Source: Neorhizobium vignae
Lineage (GTDB): Bacteria; Pseudomonadota; Alphaproteobacteria; Rhizobiales; Rhizobiaceae
Reading direction: 5' to 3'
Length of the DNA stretch: 64,000 nt
Assembly: GCF_000732195.1 (NCBI RefSeq)
Contig: NZ_JNNU01000007.1
Coordinates: 1-64,000 of the forward strand
This document shows, one piece after another, positions 17,468-28,188 of the stretch (the stretch's first letter is position 1; every line of letters begins with the position of its first letter). The position numbers and the translations under genes are program-made. Under the pieces are notes generated by a model, which saw only the letters and a list, made by a program, of their open reading frames with translations, was not told where the DNA came from and ran no database searches.

Positions 17468-18268
17468 ATGCCCTTCATCCTGGCTCTTCTGGCCGGCGGC
17501 GCGATCGCTGGAATTCTCGCAGGCATGTTCGGAATCGGCGGTGGTGCGATCCTGGTGCCGATCTTCTTTCATGTCTTCGGGCTGCTCGGCGTTCCCGAGG
17601 ACGTGCGCATGCAGCTGGCGCTCGGCACCTCGCTGGCGATCATCGTGCCCACCTCGATCCGCTCCTACATGGCGCACCGGCAGCGCGGCGCGGTCGATAC
17701 CGATCTGCTCAAGGGCTGGATCGTCGCGGTGCCGCTCGGCACGCTGATTGCAACCGTTATCGCTGCCAAGGCGACCAGTGCGGAACTCCAGTTGATCTTC
17801 GCGGTCATTGCGCTGGTGCTTGCCTTCCGAATGATCTTCAATCGTGCGAGCTGGAAGCTTGGCGACGACCTGCCCGGCAATCCCGTCAAGTTCCTGGTCG
17901 GTACCGGCATCGGCATCCTGTCCGGCCTGATGGGCATCGGCGGCGGCGTCCTCAACAACACTTTCATGACCCTCTACGGCCGTTCGATCCACCAGGGAGT
18001 GGCGACCTCCTCGGGCGTCGGTGTGCTGATTTCGCTGCCGGGCCTCGCCGGTTATGTCTGGGGCGGCTGGGGGAAGCCCGGCCTGCCGCCGTTCTCGACC
18101 GGTTATATCAACTGGCTGGCTGTGGCGCTGCTCATCCCGATAACGCTCTACATGGCGCCGATCGGTGCGCGGCTGGCGCATGTGATGTCGAAGCGGCAGC
18201 TCGAAATCGGCTTCGGCATCTTCCTGATCGCCATCTCCATCCAGTTCTTCCTGTCGATTATCCTCTGA
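17468..18268 (+). CDS. TauE/SafE family sulfite exporter-like permease
   Basis: 266 residues from the ATG at 17468. The frame opens at 17405, but the extra N-terminus is polar and arginine-rich. The protein has about eight membrane helices arranged as two repeats, each with a glycine-rich signature: [17 protein letters not shown] near 17-33 and [14 protein letters not shown] near 158-171. Family members export sulfite, sulfonates or related organosulfur anions across the inner membrane. No ribosome-binding site is obvious. It is not visibly in an operon with sulfur genes. Confidence 0.9.
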   Translation: MPFILALLAGGAIAGILAGMFGIGGGAILVPIFFHVFGLLGVPEDVRMQLALGTSLAIIVPTSIRSYMAHRQRGAVDTDLLKGWIVAVPLGTLIATVIAAKATSAELQLIFAVIALVLAFRMIFNRASWKLGDDLPGNPVKFLVGTGIGILSGLMGIGGGVLNNTFMTLYGRSIHQGVATSSGVGVLISLPGLAGYVWGGWGKPGLPPFSTGYINWLAVALLIPITLYMAPIGARLAHVMSKRQLEIGFGIFLIAISIQFFLSIIL

Positions 18269-18368
18269 AACGGTCAGCAATATTCTTCTACCAGGGATGG
18301 TTTCGGCGGTTTGCGTGCCTATATTCGCGGCGCATCCCGAAAATCGATTCCTTAAGAAGACCGTTCCC

Positions 18369-19307
18369 ATGGCCTCAGTCGTTTCCATAGATAAGCTTAC
18401 CAAGACCTACGAGAACGGGTTCCAGGCGCTGAAAGGCGTCGACCTGGAGATCGAGGAAGGCGAGATTCTCGCGCTGCTCGGCCCGAACGGCGCCGGCAAG
18501 ACGACGCTGATCTCGATCATCTGCGGCCTCGTCAATCCCTCGACCGGCAAGGTGCTGGTGGGCGGCCGCGACGTCGTCAGGGACTTTCGCCAGACGCGGT
18601 CGCTGATCGGCCTGGTGCCGCAGGAACTGACGACCGACATGTTCGAGACGGTCTGGAACACCGTGACTTTTTCCCGCGGCATCTATGGCAAGAAGCCCAA
18701 TCCGGCACTGGTCGAGAGCGTCCTCAAGGAGCTGTCGCTGTGGAGCAAGAAGGACAGCATGCTGCGCGAACTTTCGGGCGGCATGAAGCGGCGGGTGATG
18801 ATCGCCAAGGCGCTCGCCCATGAGCCGAAAATCCTGTTCCTCGACGAGCCGACCGCCGGCGTTGACGTCAATCTGCGCCGCGAGATGTGGCAGGTCGTCG
18901 AGAAGCTGCGCGAGACCGGCGTCACCATCATCCTCACCACCCACTATATCGAGGAGGCGGAGGAAATCGCCGACCGGGTGGGGGTGATCAACGGCGGCAA
19001 GCTGCTGCTGATCGAGGAGAAGGCGGCGCTGATGAAGAAGCTCGGCCGCAAGCAGCTGAGGCTGGAATTGTCCGAGCCGCTGAAGGCGATGCCTGAAAGC
19101 CTCAAGACCTACAACCTGACGCTTTCCGACGACGGGACGGCGCTGGTCCACGACTACCAGGGCGAGGAAGGGCAGGGCACGATCGCATCGCTGCTGTCGA
19201 CGCTCGCCTCAGAGAACATTCACTTCCGCGATCTTTCCACGCGACAGAGCTCGCTCGAGGATATTTTCGTGGCGCTCGTTGCGGAAAAAGCGGGAGAAGA
19301 CGCATGA
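18369..19307 (+). CDS. ABC-2 type exporter, ATP-binding protein
   Basis: 312 residues from the ATG at 18369; an upstream frame to 18297 is ignored because [10 protein letters not shown] is the usual start. Walker [10 protein letters not shown]-loop VPQEL, signature LSGGMKRR, Walker [13 protein letters not shown] and H-loop TTHY are all present. The C-terminal extension is typical of YadG-like exporters. Its stop overlaps the permease start by 4 bases (ATGA), so the two are translationally coupled. Confidence 0.93.
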   Translation: MASVVSIDKLTKTYENGFQALKGVDLEIEEGEILALLGPNGAGKTTLISIICGLVNPSTGKVLVGGRDVVRDFRQTRSLIGLVPQELTTDMFETVWNTVTFSRGIYGKKPNPALVESVLKELSLWSKKDSMLRELSGGMKRRVMIAKALAHEPKILFLDEPTAGVDVNLRREMWQVVEKLRETGVTIILTTHYIEEAEEIADRVGVINGGKLLLIEEKAALMKKLGRKQLRLELSEPLKAMPESLKTYNLTLSDDGTALVHDYQGEEGQGTIASLLSTLASENIHFRDLSTRQSSLEDIFVALVAEKAGEDA

Positions 19308-20065
19308 ATTTCGAAGCGATCAAGTCGATCTATGTCTTCGAGATGGCCCGGCTGCGCCGGACGCTCCTGCAGAGCGTCATCTCGCCGGTCATCACCACCT
19401 CGCTCTATTTCATCGTCTTCGGCACGGCGATCGGCTCGCGCATCCAGACGGTCGAGGGCGTTTCCTACGGGTCGTTCATCACGCCCGGCCTGATCATGCT
19501 GACGCTGCTCACTCAGTGCATCAGCAACGGTTCGATCGGCATCTATTTCCCGAAATTCACCGGCACGATCTACGAGATCCTGTCGGCGCCCGTCGCCATG
19601 ACGGAGATTATTATCGGTTATGTCGGTGCGGCGGCGACCAAGGGGCTGATCATCGGCCTGATCATCCTCGCAACCGCCTCCTTCTTCGTCGACATCCGCA
19701 TCGCCCATCCGTTCATGATGGTGCTCTTCCTGGTGCTGACGGCGGTCACCTTCAGCATGTTCGGTTTCATCATCGGCATCTGGGCGAAGAATTTCGAGCA
19801 GCTCAACATCATCCCGATGCTGGTCGTGCCGCCTTTGACCTTCCTCGGCGGCAGTTTCTATTCGATCAACATGCTGCCGCCCTTCTGGCAGACGGTCAGC
19901 CATTTCAACCCTGTCCTCTATCTCGTCTCCGGCTTCCGCTGGAGCTTCTACGAGATTGCCGACGTCAACCCGATGGTCAGCCTCGGCATGATCTCCCTCT
20001 TCCTGGTGATCTGCCTGTCGATCCTCGGCTGGATCTTCAAGACGGGTTACCGGCTGCGCAACTGA
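19304..20065 (+). CDS. ABC-2 type exporter, permease
   Basis: 253 residues with about six membrane helices. Conserved ABC2_membrane features are visible: a short amphipathic N-terminus ([11 protein letters not shown]), [19 protein letters not shown], a [10 protein letters not shown] helix and the late [20 protein letters not shown] motif of the YadH family. It forms a homodimeric channel with the upstream ATPase. The exported substrate is not predictable. It converges with the MFS gene. Confidence 0.93.
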   Translation: MNFEAIKSIYVFEMARLRRTLLQSVISPVITTSLYFIVFGTAIGSRIQTVEGVSYGSFITPGLIMLTLLTQCISNGSIGIYFPKFTGTIYEILSAPVAMTEIIIGYVGAAATKGLIIGLIILATASFFVDIRIAHPFMMVLFLVLTAVTFSMFGFIIGIWAKNFEQLNIIPMLVVPPLTFLGGSFYSINMLPPFWQTVSHFNPVLYLVSGFRWSFYEIADVNPMVSLGMISLFLVICLSILGWIFKTGYRLRN

Positions 20066-20095
20066 CCGCAGCCGATAACGGTTTCAAGGGCAGGT

Positions 20096-21325
20096 TCAGC
20101 CCTGGCTGAGCTGCACCTGGCGTCCGCCGCGCATGACCATGACAGACGCACCGAGGACGGATGCTATACCGAGGAAGGTCATGACGCCGAGCGGCCCCTG
20201 GGCGTCGATCAGCAGGCCACCGAGCACGGCGCCGCTGGATATGGCGATCTGGAAGGTCGTCAGCAGCAGCGCGCCGGCGCTTTCCGCCTCATCCTGGGCG
20301 GCACGGGTGATGTAGCTCTGGATGCTGACCGGCAGGGCGCCGAAGGCAAAGCCCCAGAGCGTGATGGCAACCGCTGCTGCCGCCGTCGAGGCCCCGAGGG
20401 TGACGAGGAGCACGGCGGACACGGCGATCAGGCCGGAGGCGAAGACGACCCCGAGCGTCGAACTGCGTTCGGTGATCATGCCCCCGGCGATATTGCCGAA
20501 GAAACCGCCGACGCCATAGGCGAGCAGGACGAGCGAGACCATCTCGACGTCAAGCCGCGGAACGTCTTCCAGGTAGGGGCGGATATAGGTGAAGCCCGCG
20601 AAGTGGCCGGCGACGATGAGCAGCGTCGCGATAAGGCCGATGCGGATCTTCGGTCGCTTCAGGACCTCCGCCAGCGTGCCGAGCCCGGCGTGGCCGGCCG
20701 GCGGCAGCGAAGGGACGGTAACGGCCTGCGCCAGCAGCGCCAGCACGCCGACCGCGCCGGCGAGCACGAAGGCCGCCCGCCAGCCGAGGGTGGAGCCGAT
20801 ATAGGCGCCGAGCGGTGCTGCCATCACGGTCGCCACCGAGACGCCGGTGAAGATCATCGCCATGGCGCGGGGCAGGTGGTTCATCGGCACGAGCCGCATG
20901 GCAAGCGCCCCGGCCATGGCCCAGAAGCCGCCGAGCCCGATGCCGAGCAGAACGCGCGACACGAGCAGCACGGTCAGGCCGTTGGCAAGGGCGGCCAGTG
21001 CGCAGGAGAGGATGAGAAGAGCGGTCAGCCCGAACAGCGTCCAGCGCCGGTTGAAGCCGCGGGTGCCGATCACGATGCCGGGACCGGCGAACGCTGCGAC
21101 GACGGCGGTCACCGTCACCGTCTGGCCGGCGACGCCGGGACTGATGCCGAGATCGGCGGAAATGGGGGTGAGCAGGCTCGCCGGCAGGAACTCCGCCGTT
21201 ACCAGGCCGAAGACGCCGAGGGTAAGCGCGATGACGGCGTCCCACCGGGACTTGGACGATGTGTTCGGGGACGACGTGCCGCGCACGGCATCGTCCTCTT
21301 CGAAAGTGCTGTCAGTCATGGTCAT
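20096..21325 (-). CDS. MFS efflux transporter of the AraJ/YdhP type
   Basis: 409 residues with 12 predicted helices after a polar 25-residue N-terminus. It contains MFS motifs such as GIGLGGFWAMAGALAMRLVP and GVSVATVMAAPLGAYIGSTLGWRAAF, characteristic of sugar-efflux/arabinose-efflux-like permeases. It is transcribed divergently from an AraC-type regulator 95 bp away, which probably controls it. A drug, arabinoside or metabolite may be exported; the exact substrate is unknown. Confidence 0.9.
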   Translation of the reverse strand: MTMTDSTFEEDDAVRGTSSPNTSSKSRWDAVIALTLGVFGLVTAEFLPASLLTPISADLGISPGVAGQTVTVTAVVAAFAGPGIVIGTRGFNRRWTLFGLTALLILSCALAALANGLTVLLVSRVLLGIGLGGFWAMAGALAMRLVPMNHLPRAMAMIFTGVSVATVMAAPLGAYIGSTLGWRAAFVLAGAVGVLALLAQAVTVPSLPPAGHAGLGTLAEVLKRPKIRIGLIATLLIVAGHFAGFTYIRPYLEDVPRLDVEMVSLVLLAYGVGGFFGNIAGGMITERSSTLGVVFASGLIAVSAVLLVTLGASTAAAAVAITLWGFAFGALPVSIQSYITRAAQDEAESAGALLLTTFQIAISSGAVLGGLLIDAQGPLGVMTFLGIASVLGASVMVMRGGRQVQLSQG

Positions 21326-21420
21326 GTCCTGCCTTGGGGAGGCGGCACGGAGGTCCGTACCGGGAGGGTGGACCAGACTTAGGCGTGACAGCCTGTACTT
21401 TCCATGCTAGAAAATCCGAT
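21326..21420. promoter_or_regulatory. Divergent promoter region, MFS pump / AraC regulator
   Basis: A 95-bp space between the two divergent starts. Both promoters and any AraC binding site must lie here. I see no perfect long repeat, so no operator is marked. Confidence 0.5.
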
Positions 21421-22398
21421 ATGCTTGACCGTTCGTCCAAAGAAGCTCCGTTAGACACTGCCGATCCGCTCACCGAGATGCTGCGGGGGTTGCGGCTCGA
21501 CGGCGTGGAATACGGTCGCTGCCGGTTGCCGGAACCCTGGGCGACGTCCTTTCCGGCCCAGGAGGCGGCGCGTTTCCACTTCATCTCGTCGGGCTCCGCA
21601 TGGCTGCAGACGCCTTCGGGCGAATGGCTGGCATTGCGGGCGGGCGATGCGGCTCTTCTGCCGCGCGGCGACGCGCATGTGCTGGCAAGCGTCCCGGGCC
21701 TGACGCCGCTGCCGTTCGGCCGGTTCGGGCGCAAGGAAGTCTGCCAGGGTGTGTTCGACGTGCAATGCGCCGACGCCTGCGGCGGCACCGTGGCGCTGAC
21801 CGCCTCGATGCGCTTCAACATCGACAAGCTGCATCCGCTGCTGCAGCTGATGCCCGAGGTGATGCTGACCAGCGATCTTGCCAGAAACGAGCCGTCTATC
21901 CCGCATCTTCTCGACGCCATGGCGCGCGAGGTCGACATGGACCGGGTCGGCGCCGGCGGCATTCTGGCCCGGCTCGCCGACGTCCTGACCGCCACTCTGA
22001 TCCGCACCTGGGTCGAACATGGCTGCGGCGACACGACCGGCTGGATTGCCGCGGTGCGCAATCCCGAAGTCGGCCGGGTGCTGGCCGCCATTCATCTTCA
22101 GCCAGAACGCGACTGGACCATCGCCTCGCTTGCCCGGCTGATGGGCGCGTCCCGGTCGGGTTTCGCCGAACGGTTTCTGCGCGTGGTCGGCGAAACGCCG
22201 GCCCGCTACGTGGCGCGGGTGCGCATGCATCAGGCGCGGCAATGGCTGCGCGACGGCGAACGGGTCGCGACGGTTGCCGAACGGCTCGGCTACGATGCCG
22301 AAGCCTCCTTCAGCCGCGCCTTCAAACGCATCATCGGCGCGCCGCCAAGCCATTTCCGCAACAAGGGCGAAGGCGAGGCCATTCGGGATCTCGGCTGA
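21421..22398 (+). CDS. AraC family transcriptional regulator with cupin sensor
   Basis: 325 residues from the ATG at 21421. The N-terminal half is a cupin_6-type ligand domain (FHFISSGSAWLQTPSGEW, LPRGDAHVL). The C-terminal 100 residues are a double helix-turn-helix: WTIASLARLMGASRSGFAERF, then VATVAERLGYDAEASFSRAFKRIIG. This architecture commonly regulates an adjacent exporter or oxidoreductase. Here the divergent MFS gene is the likely target. The stop lies 2 bases from the convergent protease gene. Confidence 0.9.
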   Translation: MLDRSSKEAPLDTADPLTEMLRGLRLDGVEYGRCRLPEPWATSFPAQEAARFHFISSGSAWLQTPSGEWLALRAGDAALLPRGDAHVLASVPGLTPLPFGRFGRKEVCQGVFDVQCADACGGTVALTASMRFNIDKLHPLLQLMPEVMLTSDLARNEPSIPHLLDAMAREVDMDRVGAGGILARLADVLTATLIRTWVEHGCGDTTGWIAAVRNPEVGRVLAAIHLQPERDWTIASLARLMGASRSGFAERFLRVVGETPARYVARVRMHQARQWLRDGERVATVAERLGYDAEASFSRAFKRIIGAPPSHFRNKGEGEAIRDLG

Positions 22399-22400
22399 CG

Positions 22401-23105
22401 TCAGTCCCGCAATCGCAGCTCGTCCGTCTGCATCTGCAGCGAGCCGAGGGTGGATAGGAAGCTCATGCCGAGCAGGCTTTCCCCGAGCCGTCCGTCTTCC
22501 GCGACCATGGCCCGGATGTTCTTCCGCACGATCGGGCCGATGGCGATTTCGTCGAGGCGGACCGGCGCTGCCATCGCCCGGCCGTTGGCGGTCATCACGG
22601 TCACCGAAAAATCGAGGCTCTGCGGATTGAGGCCGATGGCGCGGGCATCGTCGTAGGAAAGCACGACGGTGCTGGCGCCGGTGTCGACCAGCATCGGCAC
22701 GACCTTGCCCTCAACCCTCACATTGGTCTGGAAATGGTTGCCCCGGGTCTTATGAATGATGACTTCGTTGAGACCTTCGCTCGTCGTCGTGATCACGGCC
22801 GTCCCGGGCAGCAGGCCCGCGGTCACCCTCGCGGCGACATTGCGGGCGTCGTCGCGGTAGAGATAGGCGGTGACCAGCCCGAGGATGATCAGCAGCCAGA
22901 GGGCGATGTTGCGCAGCACCTCACCGGCATTGCCGCGCCGGCCGGCGAGAATCCCGACGGCAAGCAGGCCGGCGATCGGCAGGAGGTAGATGATCTGGCC
23001 GAAATCGTCGTTGTCGATGCCGAAGGTCTGCCCGGCATCGTGATTGAAGATCAAGAACGCCAGGCCAATGCCGAGGACGATGAGGATGCCGGTGAGCGCG
23101 TTCAT
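22401..23105 (-). CDS. Membrane-anchored retropepsin-like aspartic protease (TIGR02281 type)
   Basis: 234 residues. Three hydrophobic helices lie in the first 85 residues, followed by a single-lobed aspartic protease domain of about 120 residues with the active site MLVDTGAST and the later GMSFLSTLGSLQM strand pair. It must act as a dimer, as do clan AA proteases. Its start overlaps the DUF1289 stop (ATGA), so it is the last gene of a cobS-DUF1289-protease operon. The substrate is unknown. Confidence 0.88.
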   Translation of the reverse strand: MNALTGILIVLGIGLAFLIFNHDAGQTFGIDNDDFGQIIYLLPIAGLLAVGILAGRRGNAGEVLRNIALWLLIILGLVTAYLYRDDARNVAARVTAGLLPGTAVITTTSEGLNEVIIHKTRGNHFQTNVRVEGKVVPMLVDTGASTVVLSYDDARAIGLNPQSLDFSVTVMTANGRAMAAPVRLDEIAIGPIVRKNIRAMVAEDGRLGESLLGMSFLSTLGSLQMQTDELRLRD

Positions 23106-23335
23106 GCCGTATCGCGTTCCTTGGTTTGCCGCTGGGCCAAACGCTTCCGGCGCGTCTCCCGCCTTGGCTTTCGCTCGACGGTTTCAAGTCGTGCGGGAAG
23201 CGTGCCCATCAGCGTGCGGCGCTCCGCATCCGTATAATCCATCCAGGCGGCGATCTCGTCGCGGGTCCGTCCGCAGCCGAAGCAATAGCCGGTCTTGAGG
23301 TCGATCGAGCAGACAAGGGTACAGGGCGAAATCAT
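23102..23335 (-). CDS. DUF1289 family small cysteine-motif protein
   Basis: 77 residues from the ATG at 23335; a TTG at 23371 would add 12 residues. The DUF1289 signature is CTLVCSIDLKTGYCFGCGRT, with four cysteines in two pairs that probably bind a metal, followed by EIAAWMDYTDAER. A basic tail (KPRRETRRKR) follows. Overlaps the downstream protease gene by 4 bases. Function unknown. Confidence 0.85.
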   Translation of the reverse strand: MISPCTLVCSIDLKTGYCFGCGRTRDEIAAWMDYTDAERRTLMGTLPARLETVERKPRRETRRKRLAQRQTKERDTA

Positions 23336-23354
23336 GCCTCGATATATCGGGGTT

Positions 23355-24131
23355 TCACGCGGCAAGGGCAAGAGTGGCGAGCATGGCGATCTCGCTCAAT
23401 TGTTGAGTAGCGCCGATCGTATCGCCCGTATGGCCGCCGAGCTTTCGGCGCACGAAACGGGTGAAGCCGAACCCGGCGAGAGCCGCAACGATCAGTGACA
23501 GCAGAACCTTCGGCAGGCCGAGAACAGGGACGAGCAGAACGAGAGCGATGGCGGCGCCGGTAAACAGCGCGATATTGCGGGCGCTGTCCTCCGGAAAGCC
23601 GGCGCCGGCAGCGACGCCGCTTTCCCGCGCCGACGGCAGCGAGCGCCAATGGGCGACCAGGACCGCGCGGCTGACGGCGGCAACGGCAAGGACGGCGAGC
23701 GCCGCCGTGATGGCATCCTGGCGGAACAATGCGGCAAGCGCCGAGCCTCGCAGGCCAAAAGACAGCACCAGCGCGACGACGCCATAGGCGCCGATCCGGC
23801 TGTCCTTCATGATGAGAAGCGCGTGATCCTTGTCGCGCCCGCCGCCGAGACCATCCGCCGCATCCGCCAGGCCGTCCTCGTGGAGCGCGCCGGTCAGAAC
23901 CGTCAGTGCGGCAAGCGAAAGCAGGCTGACGAGCAGCGCATCGCCGGACTGCAGGAACAGGAGAACGAGCGCGGGCAGGGCGGCGATGATCAGCCCCGCC
24001 ACGGGAAAGGCTCGCACCGCCCGCGAGATCGTGCCGTCATGGCCGCGGAAGAATCGGTCCGGCACCGGCAGGCGGCTGAGGAACCCGACCGAGCGGGCGA
24101 GGTCCGCGATGAATTCCGTTGCGTTTGGCAG
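23355..24131 (-). CDS. cobS: Adenosylcobinamide-GDP ribazoletransferase (cobalamin synthase)
   Basis: Joins alpha-ribazole to adenosylcobinamide-GDP, the last assembly step of the lower ligand loop; inner-membrane enzyme (cobV in Pseudomonas denitrificans naming). Typical motifs: HEDGLADAADGLGGG, then MKDSRIGAYGV, GDTIGA near the C-terminus, and several membrane helices. The start is unusual. The first standard codon, GTG at 24065, would cut off the conserved ARSVGFLSRLPVP segment. In frame upstream, a CTG at 24131 is preceded by AAGGGAGG at good spacing, giving 258 residues. I therefore choose CTG. Divergent from cobT. Confidence 0.9.
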   Translation of the reverse strand: MPNATEFIADLARSVGFLSRLPVPDRFFRGHDGTISRAVRAFPVAGLIIAALPALVLLFLQSGDALLVSLLSLAALTVLTGALHEDGLADAADGLGGGRDKDHALLIMKDSRIGAYGVVALVLSFGLRGSALAALFRQDAITAALAVLAVAAVSRAVLVAHWRSLPSARESGVAAGAGFPEDSARNIALFTGAAIALVLLVPVLGLPKVLLSLIVAALAGFGFTRFVRRKLGGHTGDTIGATQQLSEIAMLATLALAA

Positions 24132-24242
24132 TTGTTCCTCCCTTCCGACCCGACTATGAGTTTGCGCACAGAAGCGCGATTTGCCGGGAAAGACAAGTTT
24201 TCCTGACCGCGATACGAGACCGAGCTACAAGAGAGACTTTCC

Positions 24243-25262
24243 ATGAGCGTGAGTGGCCTGCCTTTCGACGATTTCCGTGTCCTGCTGCAGAACCTTCCCG
24301 GACCGGACCCTCGGGCCCTGGTTGCGGCGCGCGAGCGCGATGCGCAGCTTACCAAGCCGCCGGGTGCGCTCGGCCGGCTCGAGGAAATCGCTTTCTGGCT
24401 GGCTGCCTGGACGGGCCGCGCGCCGGCCGTCAACCGGCCGCTTGTGGCGATCTTTGCCGGCAATCACGGCGTCACCCGGCACGGCGTGACCCCGTTCCCG
24501 TCGTCGGTGACGCAGCAGATGGTGGAGAATTTCGCAGCCGGCGGCGCGGCGATCAACCAGATCTGCGTCACCCATGACCTCGGCCTCAAGATCTTCGACC
24601 TGGCGCTCGATTACCCGACCGGCGACATCACCAGCGAGGCAGCCCTCTCCGAGCGAGACTGCGCGGCGACCATGGCCTTTGGAATGGAGGCCATCGCCGG
24701 CGGCACCGATCTTCTCTGCATCGGCGAAATGGGCATCGGCAACACGACGATCGCCGCCGCCATCAACCTCGCGCTCTATGGCGGCGAGGCGGAGGACTGG
24801 GTCGGTCCAGGCACCGGTTCGCATGGCGAATTCATGGAGCGCAAGATCGCCGCGGTGAAGGCGGCGGTCGAATTCCACAAGGACCATCTGAGCGATCCCC
24901 TGGAAATCCTGCGCCGTCTCGGCGGCCGCGAGATCGCCGCGATTGCCGGCGCGATCCTGGCCGCGCGGGTCGAGAAGATCCCGGTCCTCCTCGACGGTTA
25001 TGTAGTGACGGCCGCGGCCGCGATCCTCAAGGCTGCCAATCCGGCGGCACTCGACCACTGCCTGATCGGCCATGTCTCCGGCGAACCGGGGCACCTGCGG
25101 GCGATCGAACAGCTTGGCAAGACGCCGCTTCTGGCGCTCGGCATGCGGCTCGGCGAAGGGACGGGTGCCGCGCTTGCCGCCGGCATCGTCAAGGCCGCCG
25201 CCGCCTGCCATTCCGGCATGGCGACCTTCGAGCAGGCCGGCGTCAGCAACAAGAGCCACTGA
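24243..25262 (+). CDS. cobT: Nicotinate-nucleotide-dimethylbenzimidazole phosphoribosyltransferase
   Basis: Makes alpha-ribazole 5'-phosphate from dimethylbenzimidazole and nicotinate mononucleotide (cobU in P. denitrificans naming). 339 residues, normal length. Motifs: LTKPPGALGRLEE near 35-47, FAGNHGVTRHGVTPFP, GEMGIGNTTIAAA in the centre, and the C-terminal LALGMRLGEGTGAALA with the catalytic glutamate. Divergent from cobS with a 111-bp shared promoter region. No cobalamin riboswitch is evident there. Confidence 0.96.
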   Translation: MSVSGLPFDDFRVLLQNLPGPDPRALVAARERDAQLTKPPGALGRLEEIAFWLAAWTGRAPAVNRPLVAIFAGNHGVTRHGVTPFPSSVTQQMVENFAAGGAAINQICVTHDLGLKIFDLALDYPTGDITSEAALSERDCAATMAFGMEAIAGGTDLLCIGEMGIGNTTIAAAINLALYGGEAEDWVGPGTGSHGEFMERKIAAVKAAVEFHKDHLSDPLEILRRLGGREIAAIAGAILAARVEKIPVLLDGYVVTAAAAILKAANPAALDHCLIGHVSGEPGHLRAIEQLGKTPLLALGMRLGEGTGAALAAGIVKAAAACHSGMATFEQAGVSNKSH

Positions 25263-25269
25263 GCCCTGA

Positions 25270-25662
25270 ATGGAAAAGACGCCGATCGACAGCGGTATCG
25301 AAAGGGCGACCGGCATTCGCCGGGTGATAGCGGCATTTCGCTATTCCATGCAGGGGCTGACGCGCCTGTGGCAGGAGGAAGCGTTTCGCCACGAGGTGAT
25401 CGCCTGCGCGGCGGGCGTTGTGCTCTTCGCTGTCGTCGGCGCCGGCGCGCTCGACTATTTCGTCTTCGCCATCCTGATGCTGGTGCTGTTTGCGGTGGAA
25501 TCGCTGAATACCGCAATCGAGGAACTGGTCGACCGCATCTCCCCGGAAATCTCCACCGTCGGCCGCCACGCCAAGGATCTCGGCTCCTTCGCGGTCTTCT
25601 GCCTGCTGTGTGCGAACGGGTTTTTCGCGCTTTATGTGGTGGTCAGGAGCGTGTGGGGGTGA
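25270..25662 (+). CDS. dgkA: Diacylglycerol kinase
   Basis: 130 residues with three membrane helices. Phosphorylates diacylglycerol, recycling the by-product of membrane-derived or cyclic glucan modification. The family signature ESLNTAIEELVDRISPE (about 77-93) and RHAKDLGS (about 98-105) are intact. It starts 7 bases after cobT and is probably co-transcribed with it. Confidence 0.94.
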   Translation: MEKTPIDSGIERATGIRRVIAAFRYSMQGLTRLWQEEAFRHEVIACAAGVVLFAVVGAGALDYFVFAILMLVLFAVESLNTAIEELVDRISPEISTVGRHAKDLGSFAVFCLLCANGFFALYVVVRSVWG

Positions 25663-25668
25663 CCGCCC

Positions 25669-25719
25669 AAGGATGGCCTCCAGCTCGACTGCAGCTTCCG
25701 GGATGAAGCGAATCGTCAC
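25669..25719 (-). pseudogene. Truncated ParE/RelE-type toxin start
   Basis: A GTG overlapping the antitoxin stop by 4 bases opens a frame encoding MTIRFIPEAAVELEAIL, which is the typical first helix and strand of a ParE/RelE toxin. Homology stops after about 17 codons, where the sequence runs into the end of the convergent dgkA gene. The rest of the toxin has been lost. Confidence 0.6.
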
Positions 25720-25916
25720 TGTGCGTATTTTGACCAGATGGCCTGCCGTGCAGCCTGATCGAGCGACTTGGCGAGACTGGCTTCCTCTTCTGCGGTGAGC
25801 TGATGCAGAGAGTCGCTTTTGTCCACGAGTGTCAGCATGACACGGGCGATCTCATCCTGCATTTCGGCAGGAAGCTCCCTGGCTGCTTCGATGGCGCGGT
25901 CGAGAAGTTTGGTCAT
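25716..25916 (-). CDS. Orphan addiction-module antitoxin
   Basis: 66 residues: TKLLDRAIEAARELPAEMQD..., then LTAEEEASLAKSLDQAARQAIWSKYAQ. This is the pattern of antitoxins paired with ParE/RelE toxins. Members usually have RGEF..DEEVRAIWAKH at the end; here AAR joins directly to QAIWSKY, as if about nine codons were deleted. The partner toxin is truncated, so the module is probably inactive. Confidence 0.7.
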   Translation of the reverse strand: MTKLLDRAIEAARELPAEMQDEIARVMLTLVDKSDSLHQLTAEEEASLAKSLDQAARQAIWSKYAQ

Positions 25917-25964
25917 GACGGTATTATGCACGCAAACAAAACGGTGCAAAAGAGGTCGATCGCC

Positions 25965-27500
<1,536 letters not shown>

Positions 27501-27621
27501 GGCCACTGAAACTGATACCCCGGGTGTTGAGAGAGTATGGCCAAAACCTTAAGAGAGTCCTGCCGGGAAAGGTTTTGTTTGCCATTTTCCTGAAGCTTCC
27601 GTTTTCCAATAAGGCTGGATT

Positions 27622-28188
27622 GTGGCCAGAACGTTCAGGATTTTTCGCGACGGCGCGCTTCTTGCGGCCTTTTTCATCCTTCTGGTGCTGATTGCCGCCA
27701 AGCTGGACGAGGCGGCCGACAGCGTCGTGCTCGGCCCGTTCCATGTGATCGACGGTGATACGCTGGCGGTGGGCGGCGAGCGCCTGCGGCTGCAGGGCAT
27801 GGATGCTCCGGAGCTCGACCAGACCTGCGAAGACGGTCGCGGCCGGCCATGGGCCTGTGGGGAAGAGGCGAGACGGCTGCTGATGCGCCTCGTCGCAGAC
27901 GGTAAGATGGAATGCCTCGGTCGCGAGCGCGACAAATATCGCCGGCTTCTGGTGCGCTGCCGTTCAGGCACAACGAGCATCAACGGCGCGCTGGTGCGTC
28001 AGGGCCTCGCGGTCGCCTCTGGGCGTTATGCGGAGGAACAGGTGGCAGCGAGGCGCGAACGGCTGGGGCTGTGGGCCGGCCAGTTCGAAAGCCCGCGCGA
28101 CTGGCGCGCCAGCCGCGGCATGATGGACGATTTCAGCCTGGTGGAGGCATTTTGGGATTGGGTGAAACGGGTAACGGCCTGGCAATGA
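27622..28188 (+). CDS. Thermonuclease (SNase-like) family protein
   Basis: 188 residues from a GTG. An N-terminal membrane anchor or signal (about 10-27) precedes an SNase fold: VIDGDTLAVGGERLRLQGMDAPEL at 42-65, then DKYRRLLVRC with the second catalytic region, NGALVRQGLAVA and a Trp-rich end. Likely cleaves nucleic acid outside the cytoplasm or at the membrane. Overlaps the next gene by 4 bases. Confidence 0.88.
   Translation: MARTFRIFRDGALLAAFFILLVLIAAKLDEAADSVVLGPFHVIDGDTLAVGGERLRLQGMDAPELDQTCEDGRGRPWACGEEARRLLMRLVADGKMECLGRERDKYRRLLVRCRSGTTSINGALVRQGLAVASGRYAEEQVAARRERLGLWAGQFESPRDWRASRGMMDDFSLVEAFWDWVKRVTAWQ

Noticed and set aside
24132-24242. Possible cobalamin riboswitch between cobS and cobT
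   Set aside because: The region is only 111 bp and I see no B12-box-like sequence or suitable stems.
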